Below are positions 45,801-54,661 of a DNA stretch of 64,000 nt, in pieces. The DNA is taken from NCBI RefSeq assembly GCF_001311135.1, contig NZ_BBAG01000008.1, positions 1 to 64,000 on the forward strand. The letters run 5' to 3'. Under the pieces are notes generated by a model. That model was not told the DNA's origin and did not search any database. It was given only the letters and a program-made list of their open reading frames with translations. The position numbers were made by a program, and so were the translations under genes. The DNA comes from Secundilactobacillus paracollinoides DSM 15502 = JCM 11969. Its GTDB lineage: Bacteria > Bacillota > Bacilli > Lactobacillales > Lactobacillaceae. Position 1 is the first letter of the stretch, and each line of letters starts with the position of its first letter.

Positions 45801-46040
45801 TTACTTTTGCGAATCATAGGCCCGCTTTGACTTAAACCCAGCCCGAAAAACGATTTTCATTTGTTCAATATGTCGTTCCTTCGTTGCCTCAGCCTTGGCG
45901 CCAAAAATGAATCTGGCCCATTCTCGTTGGTAACCTGGGGTGAGGTCGTTGAAGAACTTAAATAAAGTCTCATCATCCTTCAGTAGATCTGCCACTGCTG
46001 GAATATCCTTTTCATAATCAGCTAAACTCTTTTGTGCCAA
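45801..46040 (-). CDS. YdeI/OmpD-associated-type small protein
   Basis: 79 residues. The C-terminal half LTPGYQREWARFIFGAKAEATKERHIEQ matches the W-x-x-x-I-x-x-A-K-x-x-x-T-R-x-x-R-I pattern of the YdeI/OmpD-associated family, whose role is poorly known. The start is a TTG at 46040; AAAGGA stands 11 bases upstream and no ATG is available. Full-length relatives are longer, so this is a short form. Confidence 0.72.
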   Translation of the reverse strand: MAQKSLADYEKDIPAVADLLKDDETLFKFFNDLTPGYQREWARFIFGAKAEATKERHIEQMKIVFRAGFKSKRAYDSQK

Positions 46041-46123
46041 AAGTAGTCACGTCCTTTGTTTTAAGTTGCCATTAGTATACCATGCCTGATAATGACACCA
46101 ATTATGACATTTTACTACCCATG

Positions 46124-46165
46124 ATGTCGATTACAAGTATCGCAGCGTAGTGAAACCGTTCAGCA
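46124..46165 (+). repeat. Fragment of the D-B repeat boundary
   Basis: TCGATTACAAGTATCGCAGCGTAGTG repeats the segment at 45650-45680 that joins D5 to B3. No other part of the array is present here. It sits upstream of the small gene at 45801. Confidence 0.6.
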
Positions 46166-46190
46166 ATTAATGCCATTTGACTCATCTAAC

Positions 46191-46227
46191 AAAAACCACT
46201 CCCAGCGTATAAGAGGAGTGGTTTTTT
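46191..46227 (-). terminator. Terminator of the LCP-like gene
   Basis: AAAAACCACTCC pairs perfectly with GGAGTGGTTTTT around a 12-base loop, five bases past the stop codon at 46232. Confidence 0.92.
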
Positions 46228-46231
46228 GCGA

Positions 46232-46864
46232 TTACTTAAGGGTCGCTGAAATGGCCTTTTGAACGTGGGTTAAGTCAGTCGGCGTTGCAAGTGACAAGGT
46301 CTGCCCGTTAGCAACCCTCTTGGCACCCGTTAACCGTTGTGTCTTAACCGTTCTCGTTGCTGCGAGATAGTCGCTGGTGATGGTCTTAAGCTGACGCGTT
46401 GAGAAACTCGTGCTGGTGTTATCCTTTAACACGTTTAAAGCCCCAACTTTCGCTAGGTTAGTTGCCGTTTTCTGAGTTGTGACAACGGCGCCATCCACTG
46501 ACACGTGCATTAAATCGCGCACTGTCTGCACTGCTGTGGTTGCGCCGCCAGCATCAAAAGCGGTTGATAACGGCATCAGCGCATAGTTCTTATACCCGCG
46601 GATCGTTGTTTCCTCGTTATTTGGAATCTGGGTTAACAGCGTTTCTTGTTTCTTCGGATTCAGCGAAACGAGTGTCATGCTTGACTGCGTTTTGCCATTA
46701 TCAGTTGTCCCGATTACTAGGACGTTTAACGGCTCGTGACCACTCACCTTAGTGCTAGCAGCCTGTGTCGGTTGCACACCGAGCTTGAACCAGGCAAACC
46801 CAACGCCAATAACAAGTACCGCAACGATTGCCAAGAACTTAACATTTTTCAAAAGTTTCATCAT
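46232..46864 (-). CDS. Reduced LCP-like extracellular protein
   Basis: About 211 residues with one N-terminal membrane segment (FLAIVAVLVIGVGFAWF). The rest aligns with the core of LCP domains: LNVLVIGTTDNGKTQSSMTLVSLNPKK and LLTQIPNNEE. The active-site arginines and aspartate are replaced: the usual S-I-P-R-D is Q-I-P-N-N, and the R-T-D is K-T-Q. It is about half the usual length. It may be a non-catalytic relative. The start at 46864 has GGGGGTC upstream. Confidence 0.72.
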   Translation of the reverse strand: MMKLLKNVKFLAIVAVLVIGVGFAWFKLGVQPTQAASTKVSGHEPLNVLVIGTTDNGKTQSSMTLVSLNPKKQETLLTQIPNNEETTIRGYKNYALMPLSTAFDAGGATTAVQTVRDLMHVSVDGAVVTTQKTATNLAKVGALNVLKDNTSTSFSTRQLKTITSDYLAATRTVKTQRLTGAKRVANGQTLSLATPTDLTHVQKAISATLK

Positions 46865-47153
46865 TGAGACCCCCTTCAATTGATTACGGGCCTCATTATG
46901 GGGGTTTCTGAAAAATACCGCGACGTCAAATTCTACCAGTCTCAGGTATATCGGTTTTATAAGAGATACCTGAAAGCTTGGTATGACAATGATTCTATAA
47001 AATGAGATAAACGGCACAATTTCAAAAATCCAACAATAATCAAACTAATTTCAAGTAAAAAGGCTTACTAACGCTTATATGTCGGCGTTAGTAAGTCATA
47101 CTTTTAAAGTAAATCTAATATGCAAAACTAGTGGTTGTGCCAGCAAGCACTGC

Positions 47154-48013
47154 CTAATCGTGAAATTGCTGAATGAATAGTTTAAGCAGCGGACTGGCAG
47201 CCGTGTCTTTGGGCCAAAGTAATTTCGCCTGCGTCCGCCACCCCGCAAAATTAATCGGGTGGATCGTCACACCGATGCCGAGGTAGGCCAGCCCGACCGA
47301 TTCTGGCACCAGTGCGACGCCGAGCTTGGCGTTTGCCAGCTGCACCGCTGTCCGCGCGTCGTCACAATAGCTGGCAATAAATGGATTAATGTCCTGTTCA
47401 AAGAACGTTTGATTGAAAATATTACGAAAGCGCCGGTACACGATCAGCGGCAGGGCGTCCAGATCATGAATCGAGATTCGAGACGCTAATCCCGTTTCAT
47501 AGGCTTAGGCACGACCGCCACCATCCGTTCTTCCATGAGTGCCTCCTCGCGCATGTGGCGCACCGAAAATGGTGTCCGCACGATTGCAGCATCGATTTGA
47601 TGCTTCTCAAGTTGGTCAATCAACTGATAGGTGTCACTCTCTGAAATCAATAATTGGACGTTGGGGTAGTAGTCGGTGATGGTTGCCAGCGTGTTGGGCA
47701 CGACTCCAACAGCAGATGAGATCATCCCCAACCGTAATTTCCCGGAAACAGCGGTGCCCAAAAAACGCACCTGGTGATCCGCTTCCGCACGCAGTTGAAT
47801 GAGTTGGTCAGCATAAGCCAACAGCAGTTTACCGGCATCCGTCGGCACCACCCCCTTGGCACCCCGATTCAGCAGCTGCACGTTGAGTTCGTCCTCAAGG
47901 TTGCTGATCTGCCTGGAAAGCGGTGGCTGGGCCATATGTAGCTGTTTGGCAGCGGCCGTAAAACTGCCCATCTCAACGACCGTTTTAAAGTAAGATAACT
48001 GGCGAAATTCCAT
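47154..48013 (-). CDS. LysR family transcriptional regulator (frameshifted)
   Basis: The N-terminal helix-turn-helix reads FRQLSYFKTVVEMGSFTAAAKQLHMAQPPLSRQI, with a substrate-binding domain behind it (KLRLGMISSAVGVVPNTL). One base is missing near 47502; restoring it joins MVAVVPKP to YETGLASRISIHDLDALPLIVYRR and ends at LFIQQFHD. About 287 residues, the usual size. It lies with a MarR gene beside an AEC transporter and may regulate it. Confidence 0.88.
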
Positions 48014-48047
48014 GATTCATCCCCCAATGGATCGTTAGCCGCGCCGA

Positions 48048-48481
48048 CTAGCGTTTTTTCTTTTGAATAATAACTTGGTAGAGCCGCGCCAAATCCGCCT
48101 GGGTCTGTTCTGAATCGCTGACGCCAGCTTGGGCAAACAGCTCCTGCCACCACTGTGACAAAATGGCCTGCAATCCGCGAACGGTCTTTTGCCCCTTAGC
48201 GGTTAAATTAATGACGCGGCGCCGGGCATCCGCTGGGTCAACGACCTGCGTCACAAATCCCTTTTTTTCAAGGCTGCGCATATGGCGCGTCACGATGCCT
48301 GAATCCAATACCATTTTATACGCCACTTCGCGTTGACTGATACCCGGATTATCGTTGATAAACAGCAGAATATCGCCCTCGGTGGTGTGCACGCCGAGCT
48401 TCCCAAACTGGGCTTTGATCTCCACCTTCGATTCCCGGTAGATGCCAGCCATATACTTACTAAAAAATACAAATGGTCCAT
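48048..48481 (-). CDS. MarR family transcriptional regulator (probable frameshift near the start)
   Basis: The winged helix is clear: GDILLFINDNPGISQREVAYK, SGIVTRHMRSLEKKGFV and DARRRVINLTAKG. The frame from ATG 48452 (AGIYRESKVEI) has no ribosome site. Twenty-nine bases upstream an ATG at 48481 follows GGGAAGTG and reads DHLYFLVS in another frame; one added base near 48453 would give a family-like N-terminus, LVS-Y-MAGIYRESK. I therefore place the start at 48481. It is about 145 residues then. It is divergent from the AEC transporter. Confidence 0.8.
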
Positions 48482-48598
48482 TTTTTCACTTCCCGTTCTT
48501 GACAAATTTAGTATAGCACACCTAAAATAGAATTAATTAGCTGACAAGTCAGCTAGTTTTCACGTTATTGGATGCTTGAAACGTTGGGAGTAATCAAA

Positions 48599-49512
48599 AT
48601 GAACATCACAGTCTTATTAACACAAATTGGCATCATTGCCGCTCTGATCATCACGGGGATCGGCATCAAACGGGCGGGGTCACTCAGCGGGTTTACCGTT
48701 TCGGACCTCACGAATATCTTACTGTACGTCGTTTCCCCCTTCCTCATTATTAACTCGTTTGAAATGCCATTTTCCACCCGGTATTTAAAAGAACTGCTTC
48801 TGATCGTCATCGCATTGGTCCTGTTTTATCTCATCGAAATCGTCGTGTCAAAGGTGCTGTTTCACGGCGTTCAGGATGGTGCCACCAAGCGCGTCCTTGA
48901 ATTTGCCAGTATTTATTCCAACGCTGGCTTCATGGGGATTCCACTCGTTCAGGCGCTGTTTGGCAGTAAGGGTGTTTTCTTTGCCTCAATTTCACTGGCT
49001 ATCTATAATATTTTTAACTGGACGCACGGCATTGGGTTGTTCGAAAAACAGGCCAGCCGGCGTGACACCTTACGTCAACTCATTAAGAATCCCAATTTGT
49101 GGGCGGTGATTGTCGGATTGGGCATCTTCATTGGCAACGTTGATCTGCCGCATCCCGTCAACCAATTTCTCACCGACATCAGCAACCTGAACACGCCACT
49201 TGCCATGTTTGTAGTGGGTGCCAGTCTGGTACAGGTTCGCATTAGCAAGCAAACCCTCAACGGCCACCTTTGGTTGTCATTAGCGTTGCGCAACCTGATT
49301 TTTCCAGTTGTCATGATCGTCCTGTTGAAGGTGCTTGGCGTAACGGGAACGGGCGCGCTGGCAACCATCCTCATGGCCGCCTGCCCCACCGCAAGTTTGG
49401 TCGTGCTGTTTTCAGTTCAGTACAAGTCCGACACAAACCAGGCAATCCCGCTATTTGGTATTTCGACACTGGCTGCTTAGTCACGCTGCCACTCATTTAT
49501 GCATTAATCTAA
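48599..49512 (+). CDS. AEC family transporter (frameshifted at the end)
   Basis: A ten-span membrane carrier of the auxin efflux carrier family, which in lactic acid bacteria includes malate permeases. It starts NITVLLTQIGIIAALIITGIG and has FASIYSNAGFMGIPLVQALFG, the conserved N-A-G-F-M-G-I-P block. The start at 48599 follows GGGAG; an ATG at 48572 lacks a site. Near 49472 one G is missing (CTGGCTGC for CTGGGCTGC); restoring it gives FGISTLGCLVTLPLIYALI and a stop at 49512. About 304 residues. Confidence 0.88.
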
Positions 49513-49551
49513 AAAGAACCGCCTATCGGACATCGATAGCGGTTCTTTTTT
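49511..49551. terminator. Bidirectional terminator between AEC transporter and nrnA
   Basis: AAAAAGAACCGCCTATCG pairs with CGATAGCGGTTCTTTTT (one unpaired base), between convergent stop codons. Confidence 0.9.
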
Positions 49552-50488
49552 ATGGTTGTTGGTTTAAGTGATCCAGATCGGCCAATAGCGCGTCAACCAT
49601 GGCCCGGTCTTTCACGTAGGCGCCGCTCGCTAGCGGATGCCCGCCACCACCGTACTTGCGGGCAATCGGCTCAATTGAAACGGCCTTGGAGCGGAAGTTG
49701 ACCCGGTAGCGACCATCGGCCTGTTCGCTGATGACCACCCAATCCCGCACTGTTGAAACCTGACCGATCAGCGGCACAACGTCATCAAGGTCACCCTTCT
49801 TCAGGTCAAACTGACGCAGCGTTGCTAGGTCTAAAATCACGTAGCCCAGCCCCGTTCCAGTTAAAGTAAAGTTAGTCAGAATATAAGCTTCCAACCGGGC
49901 TGTCTGGGGTGTGATCTCGTAGTCGTGGTGACTGATTGCAGACACATTGATGCCCGTTTTCGCTAAGGCAGTCGCAGTGGCCAGCGTGTCGGCCGTCGTA
50001 CTATCATACAAGAACCGGTTGGTATCCCCCACGATACCAGCATACAGCGCTGTGGCCGATTTCTGCGATAATATTAAATCTGGAATGTGCAGGGTCAATT
50101 TGTAAATCATTTCAGCACAACTTGCCGACTGGTCATCGACCCAAACGATATCGCCAAAGTGGTCAACATCTGGGTGATGGTCAATTTTAATGACCTGTTT
50201 GGCCTGCCGATACGCGGGCGAAGCATCTAGGCGTGGCGTATTGGCAGTATCAACCACGATGACCAGTGCCGTTGTATAAACGTCATCCGTGATTGGCGTC
50301 ATGTCACCGATCCAAGTCAGCCCAGCTTGCGTCACCCCTGGCGTATACACCTGCTTATCCGGGTAAGCCTCCCGAATCAGCGTTGCCAATCCAGTCTGTG
50401 AACCAATGGCGTCTGGATCTGGATTTTGGTGACGCAGGATCACAATGGTTGCGGCCTGTTTAATTGCGGTACCGATTTCTGTGAACAT
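49550..50488 (-). CDS. nrnA: DHH/DHHA1 phosphoesterase, NrnA-type nanoRNase / pAp phosphatase
   Basis: 312 residues. The DHH domain has RHQNPDPDAIGSQ, VVDTANTPRLD and IKIDHHPDVDHFG, and the DHHA1 end has RYGGGGHPLASGAYV (read as ARKYGGGGHPLASG). NrnA removes nucleotides from very short RNAs and degrades pGpG and pApA, the linear products of cyclic dinucleotide turnover. This is a sensible partner for the three cyclic di-GMP proteins in the window, though it is a housekeeping gene in most Firmicutes. Confidence 0.9.
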   Translation of the reverse strand: MFTEIGTAIKQAATIVILRHQNPDPDAIGSQTGLATLIREAYPDKQVYTPGVTQAGLTWIGDMTPITDDVYTTALVIVVDTANTPRLDASPAYRQAKQVIKIDHHPDVDHFGDIVWVDDQSASCAEMIYKLTLHIPDLILSQKSATALYAGIVGDTNRFLYDSTTADTLATATALAKTGINVSAISHHDYEITPQTARLEAYILTNFTLTGTGLGYVILDLATLRQFDLKKGDLDDVVPLIGQVSTVRDWVVISEQADGRYRVNFRSKAVSIEPIARKYGGGGHPLASGAYVKDRAMVDALLADLDHLNQQP

Positions 50489-50566
50489 TGCTATGCTTCC
50501 CTTCGTGTCAGTGGTACGGCTTATTTATTGTTGCTTTCTTGATTGTTATTAAATCATCGCTGGTGG

Positions 50567-51421
50567 TTATTTTTCCTCAAGTTCCTTCAAAAAATCAATC
50601 ACTGTTTGCCGATAGTTGTGCGCATCATTGATTTTGCCAAGCACCTCTGCGTTATGCGTTGACGCATTGCCCGTTTCAAGAAGATGTTGATAAACGCTCA
50701 CGTATGGAAAATGCCGGTCCTTCGCGATTTGAATCTCTGTTTCCCATGAAAATAGAACCCGGCAGAAATGCACATCCATGACCTTGCCATCAGCCAGGGT
50801 CAAAAGCAGATAGCTCGCGTCTCGGTCAGCTAGAAATTTTTGTCGGGTAAACCAACTCTGCCCGACAGAGCCTGGATTCAACACCATCTGTTCCGAGGAA
50901 GTGTACCGCCAAAGTGGGGTGTGGGTATGCGCATATATCGCGATGTCCACGTCCTCATCTGGCGTAATGGCATCGAAATTTTCCTGTGCTTCAACCGGAA
51001 AGAGCGTGTGCCCGCGATTGATGTTCGGTAAATTATGAGTCAGCGAAATCGTTAACCCATCCATTTCCTTACGTCCCGTCATGGGCAATTCGTGCAACTG
51101 TTTGTCGCGTTCAGGGCCGAACCGGTCGTAATCGTACGCAACTAACATGGCGTAGTAAACCTGAGTCGGGTCATCCAAGTTGATCTTTTTAGTATCAGTA
51201 AACATATTGTAAGCTGATTCCCAATTTCCCTTGAGATACTGTGTCGTGTTCACTTCACTCAGCAGTTGATAGCAGTCTTCAGACGACGGCCCGCCAAACG
51301 CGATATCACCAAGCGACCAGATCTCATCAACGTTAAATTTTTCAGCGTCCGCTAGCACAGCACGCATGGCAGTTCCGTTACCATGGCTGTCCGAGAGAAC
51401 GGCAATTGTATGTGTTGTCAT
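50567..51421 (-). CDS. Calcineurin-like metallophosphoesterase
   Basis: 284 residues of the YfcE-like metallophosphoesterase type. Metal ligands are in VLSDSHGNGTA, WSLGDIAFGGP, LTHNLPNI and YAHTHTPLW. The third block is LKGNWES, where most relatives have G-N-H-E or G-N-C-D; tryptophan at that position would remove the usual active-site histidine. The function is unknown. GGAAG precedes the start. Confidence 0.84.
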   Translation of the reverse strand: MTTHTIAVLSDSHGNGTAMRAVLADAEKFNVDEIWSLGDIAFGGPSSEDCYQLLSEVNTTQYLKGNWESAYNMFTDTKKINLDDPTQVYYAMLVAYDYDRFGPERDKQLHELPMTGRKEMDGLTISLTHNLPNINRGHTLFPVEAQENFDAITPDEDVDIAIYAHTHTPLWRYTSSEQMVLNPGSVGQSWFTRQKFLADRDASYLLLTLADGKVMDVHFCRVLFSWETEIQIAKDRHFPYVSVYQHLLETGNASTHNAEVLGKINDAHNYRQTVIDFLKELEEK

Positions 51422-51472
51422 AGCATTCTTCCTAACTAAATAGTGTCCCCTCTATTTTAAGCCAGGTTGCAC

Positions 51473-51516
51473 AAAAACGCGATGATTTACTCAGAGTGAT
51501 GAGTGCCATCGCATTT
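51473..51516 (-). terminator. Terminator downstream of the diguanylate cyclase repeat array
   Basis: GCGATGATTTACTCA pairs imperfectly with TGAGTGCCATCGC, followed on the minus strand by GTTTTTG. It separates the diguanylate cyclase gene and its trailing repeats from the phosphoesterase gene. Confidence 0.65.
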
Positions 51517-51532
51517 AATGGTGGGATAATTA

Positions 51533-51842
51533 CGCTTCGTTGCGCCGGTCGGCCCTGCAGGCTGCTGTCAGAGTGTGGAGCAGGCCGGGTAACTCCCGGA
51601 TTGTAAGGCGACTTTGCCGGAAATTCCGGGCTTGAATTTCTGGTAAAGTCGCCTTACACAGTAGGGAGTTGGCCTGCGGAGCACGTTTCGGCAATGTAAA
51701 AGCGTCGCTCCGGAGCTATTGAATTTCTTGTCAGAAATTCAAGGATCTCCTCCGTCTCCCGTGTTTGTAGGCGAGGAAAGAACCCTCGCCAACAAACACC
51801 GACACCACAGCCTGCAATGCCGACCGGCTTCACTACGCTAAC
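51533..51842 (-). repeat. Repeat family B, copy B4, interrupted by C6
   Basis: A full B copy with outer arms GCCGGTCGGCCCTGCAGGCT and GCCTGCAATGCCGACCGGC, split after GGCTGCTG by a family C element. Its hairpin 1 pairs GTTTGTAGGCGAGG with CCTCGCCAACAAAC, a C-G change from the T-A pair of B1 (GGTGAGG/CCTCACC). Confidence 0.87.
51570..51704 (-). repeat. Repeat family C, copy C6, nested in B4
   Basis: Begins AGAGTGTGGAGCAGGCC and ends CACGTTTCGGCAATGTAAAAG. The central stem TGTAAGGCGACTTTGCC pairs with GGTAAAGTCGCCTTACA, and within it GGAAATTC pairs with GAATTTCT. The outer arms GCAGGCC and GGCCTGC also pair. Confidence 0.87.
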
Positions 51843-51944
51843 ATTTGCGCATCATCGAAACAAATACTAACTCAACTATTGCAGAACAAGACGTTGTTCA
51901 ACTACTATAATATTCATAATATCCTGTCAATCCGCAATCACCAT

Positions 51945-52352
51945 CACTAAGTTCGCTGTCATTCGATTATCAGCAGTCGAGTGCGGATAATCTTCGAACC
52001 AGGTTTAATTGGATTACGGTACTTGTGTGAAAGTGAGAAGCATGCTCACAGTTAGTGGAATGGAGTCGTTTGGCGCGGAGCTGTGGTGTCGATGCTGCCA
52101 GAGTGTGTAGCAAGCCGGGTAACTCCCGGAGTGTAAGGCGACTTTGTCGGAAATTCCGGTTCTGAATTTCTGACAAAGTTGACTTACACAGTAGGGAGTT
52201 GGCTTGCGGAGCACGTTTCCACAATGTAGCAGATAAGCGGGCCACCTAGTGATATGCGAGACGATGGAGATCCATTCGAGAGCTGCGCAGCAGAAATCGA
52301 ATTAGCTTCATCGCGAGCCACCACACGGAGTGCCAAATTGCGGAATGCAACG
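51945..52352 (+). repeat. Composite repeat D6-A6, interrupted by C7
   Basis: D6 is about 51945-52054 (core CAGTCGAGTGCGGATAA at 51974). A6 (52055-52352) is split inside hairpin 1 by a family C copy. The second hairpin is intact and has the GCTGCGCAGC tip as in A5 and A7. The inner arm is the GCGCGGAGC variant shared with A2. Confidence 0.87.
52100..52232 (+). repeat. Repeat family C, copy C7, nested in A6
   Basis: AGAGTGTGTAGCAAGCCGGG to CACGTTTCCACAATGTAGCAG. The stem GTGTAAGGCGACTTTGTC pairs with GACAAAGTTGACTTACAC, with two mismatches. It is the closest relative of C6. Confidence 0.87.
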
Positions 52353-52417
52353 ACCAAATAAACTGAATCCTAACACAACACACTGTTCAATTACCGCTGC
52401 GCCATTTCAGTAGCCAC

Positions 52418-53542
52418 TCAATTGCGCCCTTGTGCTTTAGCTTGATAAAGTAATTCATCGGCTCGCTGATAGAAGTCAGTGGCTTTTTCATCCTGGTGAC
52501 TGAGTTGCGCAACGCCGAGTGAGATGGTGATCGACATCCGCTGTTCATTGTAATGAATCACCTGTTCAGCCATCCGCGCCTGCATCCCTTTAGCGATTCG
52601 GGTTGCTTGGTCAAGGGTCACATCAGGCAACAGTAAATTAAACTCTTCACCGCCGACACGACAGGCCACGGCGCCTGGAAATGGTGAGACGACATCATTT
52701 AAGAAGCGGCCCACTGACCGCAAGATTTGATTACCAGCCAGATGACCGTATTGGTCGTTAAAACTCTTAAAATGGTCAACATCCAGTGTGATCATCGTCA
52801 GCACGTCATCGGTGTCGTAGTATTGGTCGTAGTCCTTTTGCAGTTCATTACGAAACGTCCCAAAGTTTGGAATTTGGGTGAGCGCATCCACCGTGGCGCG
52901 GGTGGCGACGTTCCAGATATAGGTATTATCGTCGTTTAATCGCGTTTGTGTGTAAATCAGTGCGGCGTTCATGACGATAAACGCAAACCAGTTATCCCAC
53001 AGCATGTGCGGTGTTACGGTAGAAACGCCAGGTAGTTTCACAAAAAGCAGGATGCCCCATGTACAGACATCTAAGATATCCACGGCCACAATGAGCATTT
53101 TCAGACCAGTGCGGCTCCGATTGACCAGCACCGTCATGCCAACCAAAATGGCACACATAATCACTGTGCTAATCGCGTTATCGATGCGCATTTGCGTGCC
53201 GTTTAAAAATAAGATCTGCGCGACCATTGTCCCGATTGCGACCCAGGCCAACCCACGAATTCTCAGATATAGCAGCACATAAAATAAAATCAAAATGCCG
53301 AAGTTCAAAAATCCTAAGGCGTTGTTGGTCAGTCCGATCCGATATTGCACATACCCGCTGATCAGCGTCCAATAGGCTACGCTGTAAACAAACAATGGCC
53401 CCTTTCTAAAATTAATTTTGATCGCATTATGTTGCGTGAGACGCGCGACTGTTTTACCGAGTGTCTGGTAAAACAACAGGAGTCCCAGCACCATAAAGAT
53501 ACCCGTAAATAGTGGCTGCACGAGCCATGTTGTTTCTGTCAT
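52418..53542 (-). CDS. Membrane-bound diguanylate cyclase (GGDEF)
   Basis: 374 residues. Six N-terminal membrane segments are followed by a complete GGDEF domain: DALTQIPNFGTFRNEL, LDVDHFKSFNDQYGHLAGN, and the active site RVGGEEFNLLLPD, then ITISLGVAQL. All residues for GTP and metal binding look present, so it should make cyclic di-GMP. An inhibitory R-x-x-D site is not obvious. It is the only one of the three cyclic di-GMP genes here with GGDEF alone. Confidence 0.92.
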   Translation of the reverse strand: MTETTWLVQPLFTGIFMVLGLLLFYQTLGKTVARLTQHNAIKINFRKGPLFVYSVAYWTLISGYVQYRIGLTNNALGFLNFGILILFYVLLYLRIRGLAWVAIGTMVAQILFLNGTQMRIDNAISTVIMCAILVGMTVLVNRSRTGLKMLIVAVDILDVCTWGILLFVKLPGVSTVTPHMLWDNWFAFIVMNAALIYTQTRLNDDNTYIWNVATRATVDALTQIPNFGTFRNELQKDYDQYYDTDDVLTMITLDVDHFKSFNDQYGHLAGNQILRSVGRFLNDVVSPFPGAVACRVGGEEFNLLLPDVTLDQATRIAKGMQARMAEQVIHYNEQRMSITISLGVAQLSHQDEKATDFYQRADELLYQAKAQGRN

Positions 53543-53741
53543 TTCGATGTCCTCTGTCAGTGTGCGCGACCCCCACCAGCAGCCTACTCGATATGTCCTC
53601 CAAATATGTACAAATGAACCAGCTTGTTAAGGCCATCAACGATTGCCTCAAGGTTGCGGGTTCATTCTTTATTATACTAAAGATTGTGCAAAATAGTTAC
53701 ACTAATAAACACTATTCAAAAATATGTCGGTATTCAGCCCG

Positions 53742-54539
53742 TTACCAAATCGTTTTCTTGCCATTTGGCATCGTTTTGGGCTTTGCTGGCAGTTTGTGCA
53801 GCACCCAGAAGGCGCGGATCGAAAAGAAGATTGCGACCACGCCGACCACGTAGAACCACGGGTTGTTTTGGATACTGAAATAACTGCTGATAGTTGCCCA
53901 CATGTTGGTCAGCAGGAATGAGTTGATCGTGCCGACGCAAATGACGATGGCCAGTCCCCACGAGGCACCAAGCCGCGTGCCGCGTTTTTCCCAGTACAGA
54001 CCAGGCATGATGCCCATCAGGATGTTCGTGAAGATGTACCATTTCAACATGGCGGGATCATTCATGAAGACCCGGAACAAATTGACCGTGGGAATCATGA
54101 CCAGCAGCCAGCCGAGCACCTTCCACCAAGCTTGGGCAACCGTGACGGCTGACCCCCAGATATCAACGCGTTCGACGTAGATACAAAGAACAAGGTTGTA
54201 AATTTCGAACAGTGTCCAAACGACCTCCGCAATCGAAGCAGCCGTAAATACCCAGAACCCGCCAGTGGCGTGCGATGCAAGGGCAAACACAAAGATCCCC
54301 ATGCTGTCGATGGCAAAGTAGAACGTGTGCATCAACACGTTGTACGGTGATTTTTTCTCCCGGTTGACCAGCAGGAAACTGTAAATATATTCGATGAACC
54401 CAATCGCAAAGGTAAGTCCCGCTACCGCTAAAGCTGCGATGTAGTGGGGATTACTGGGGCTCAGTGCGTTGACAAAGTCAGTTAAACTGTACGTTGTGCC
54501 GTTGTAAGTGGCAAAAACAGTATGAAGCATTGACCACAT
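53742..54539 (-). CDS. Polytopic membrane protein, unrecognised
   Basis: 265 residues with seven hydrophobic segments (for example ALAVAGLTFAIGFIEYIYSFLL and WLLVMIPTVNLFRVF). I do not recognise the family. It ends with a basic tail (PAKPKTMPNGKKTIW). Its own ribosome site AGGAGG follows directly after an operator palindrome at 54553, and a TetR gene is divergent, so expression is probably induced by some compound. Confidence 0.78.
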   Translation of the reverse strand: MWSMLHTVFATYNGTTYSLTDFVNALSPSNPHYIAALAVAGLTFAIGFIEYIYSFLLVNREKKSPYNVLMHTFYFAIDSMGIFVFALASHATGGFWVFTAASIAEVVWTLFEIYNLVLCIYVERVDIWGSAVTVAQAWWKVLGWLLVMIPTVNLFRVFMNDPAMLKWYIFTNILMGIMPGLYWEKRGTRLGASWGLAIVICVGTINSFLLTNMWATISSYFSIQNNPWFYVVGVVAIFFSIRAFWVLHKLPAKPKTMPNGKKTIW

Positions 54540-54552
54540 AATGAAGACCTCC

Positions 54553-54580
54553 TAATGGATAATTGCTTGATTGTCCATTA
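54553..54580. promoter_or_regulatory. Operator between the membrane protein and TetR genes
   Basis: TAATGGATAAT-TGCTTG-ATTGTCCATTA is an 11-6-11 inverted repeat with one mismatched pair, typical of a TetR-family site. It ends just upstream of the ribosome site of the membrane protein gene. Confidence 0.75.
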
Positions 54581-54661
54581 TTATAGAAGGTAATATCAGG
54601 TGTTTCGTACCAGTTATTTAAAATGTGTGCATTATCTTTTATCGTTTTGAGGTGAAGAAAA

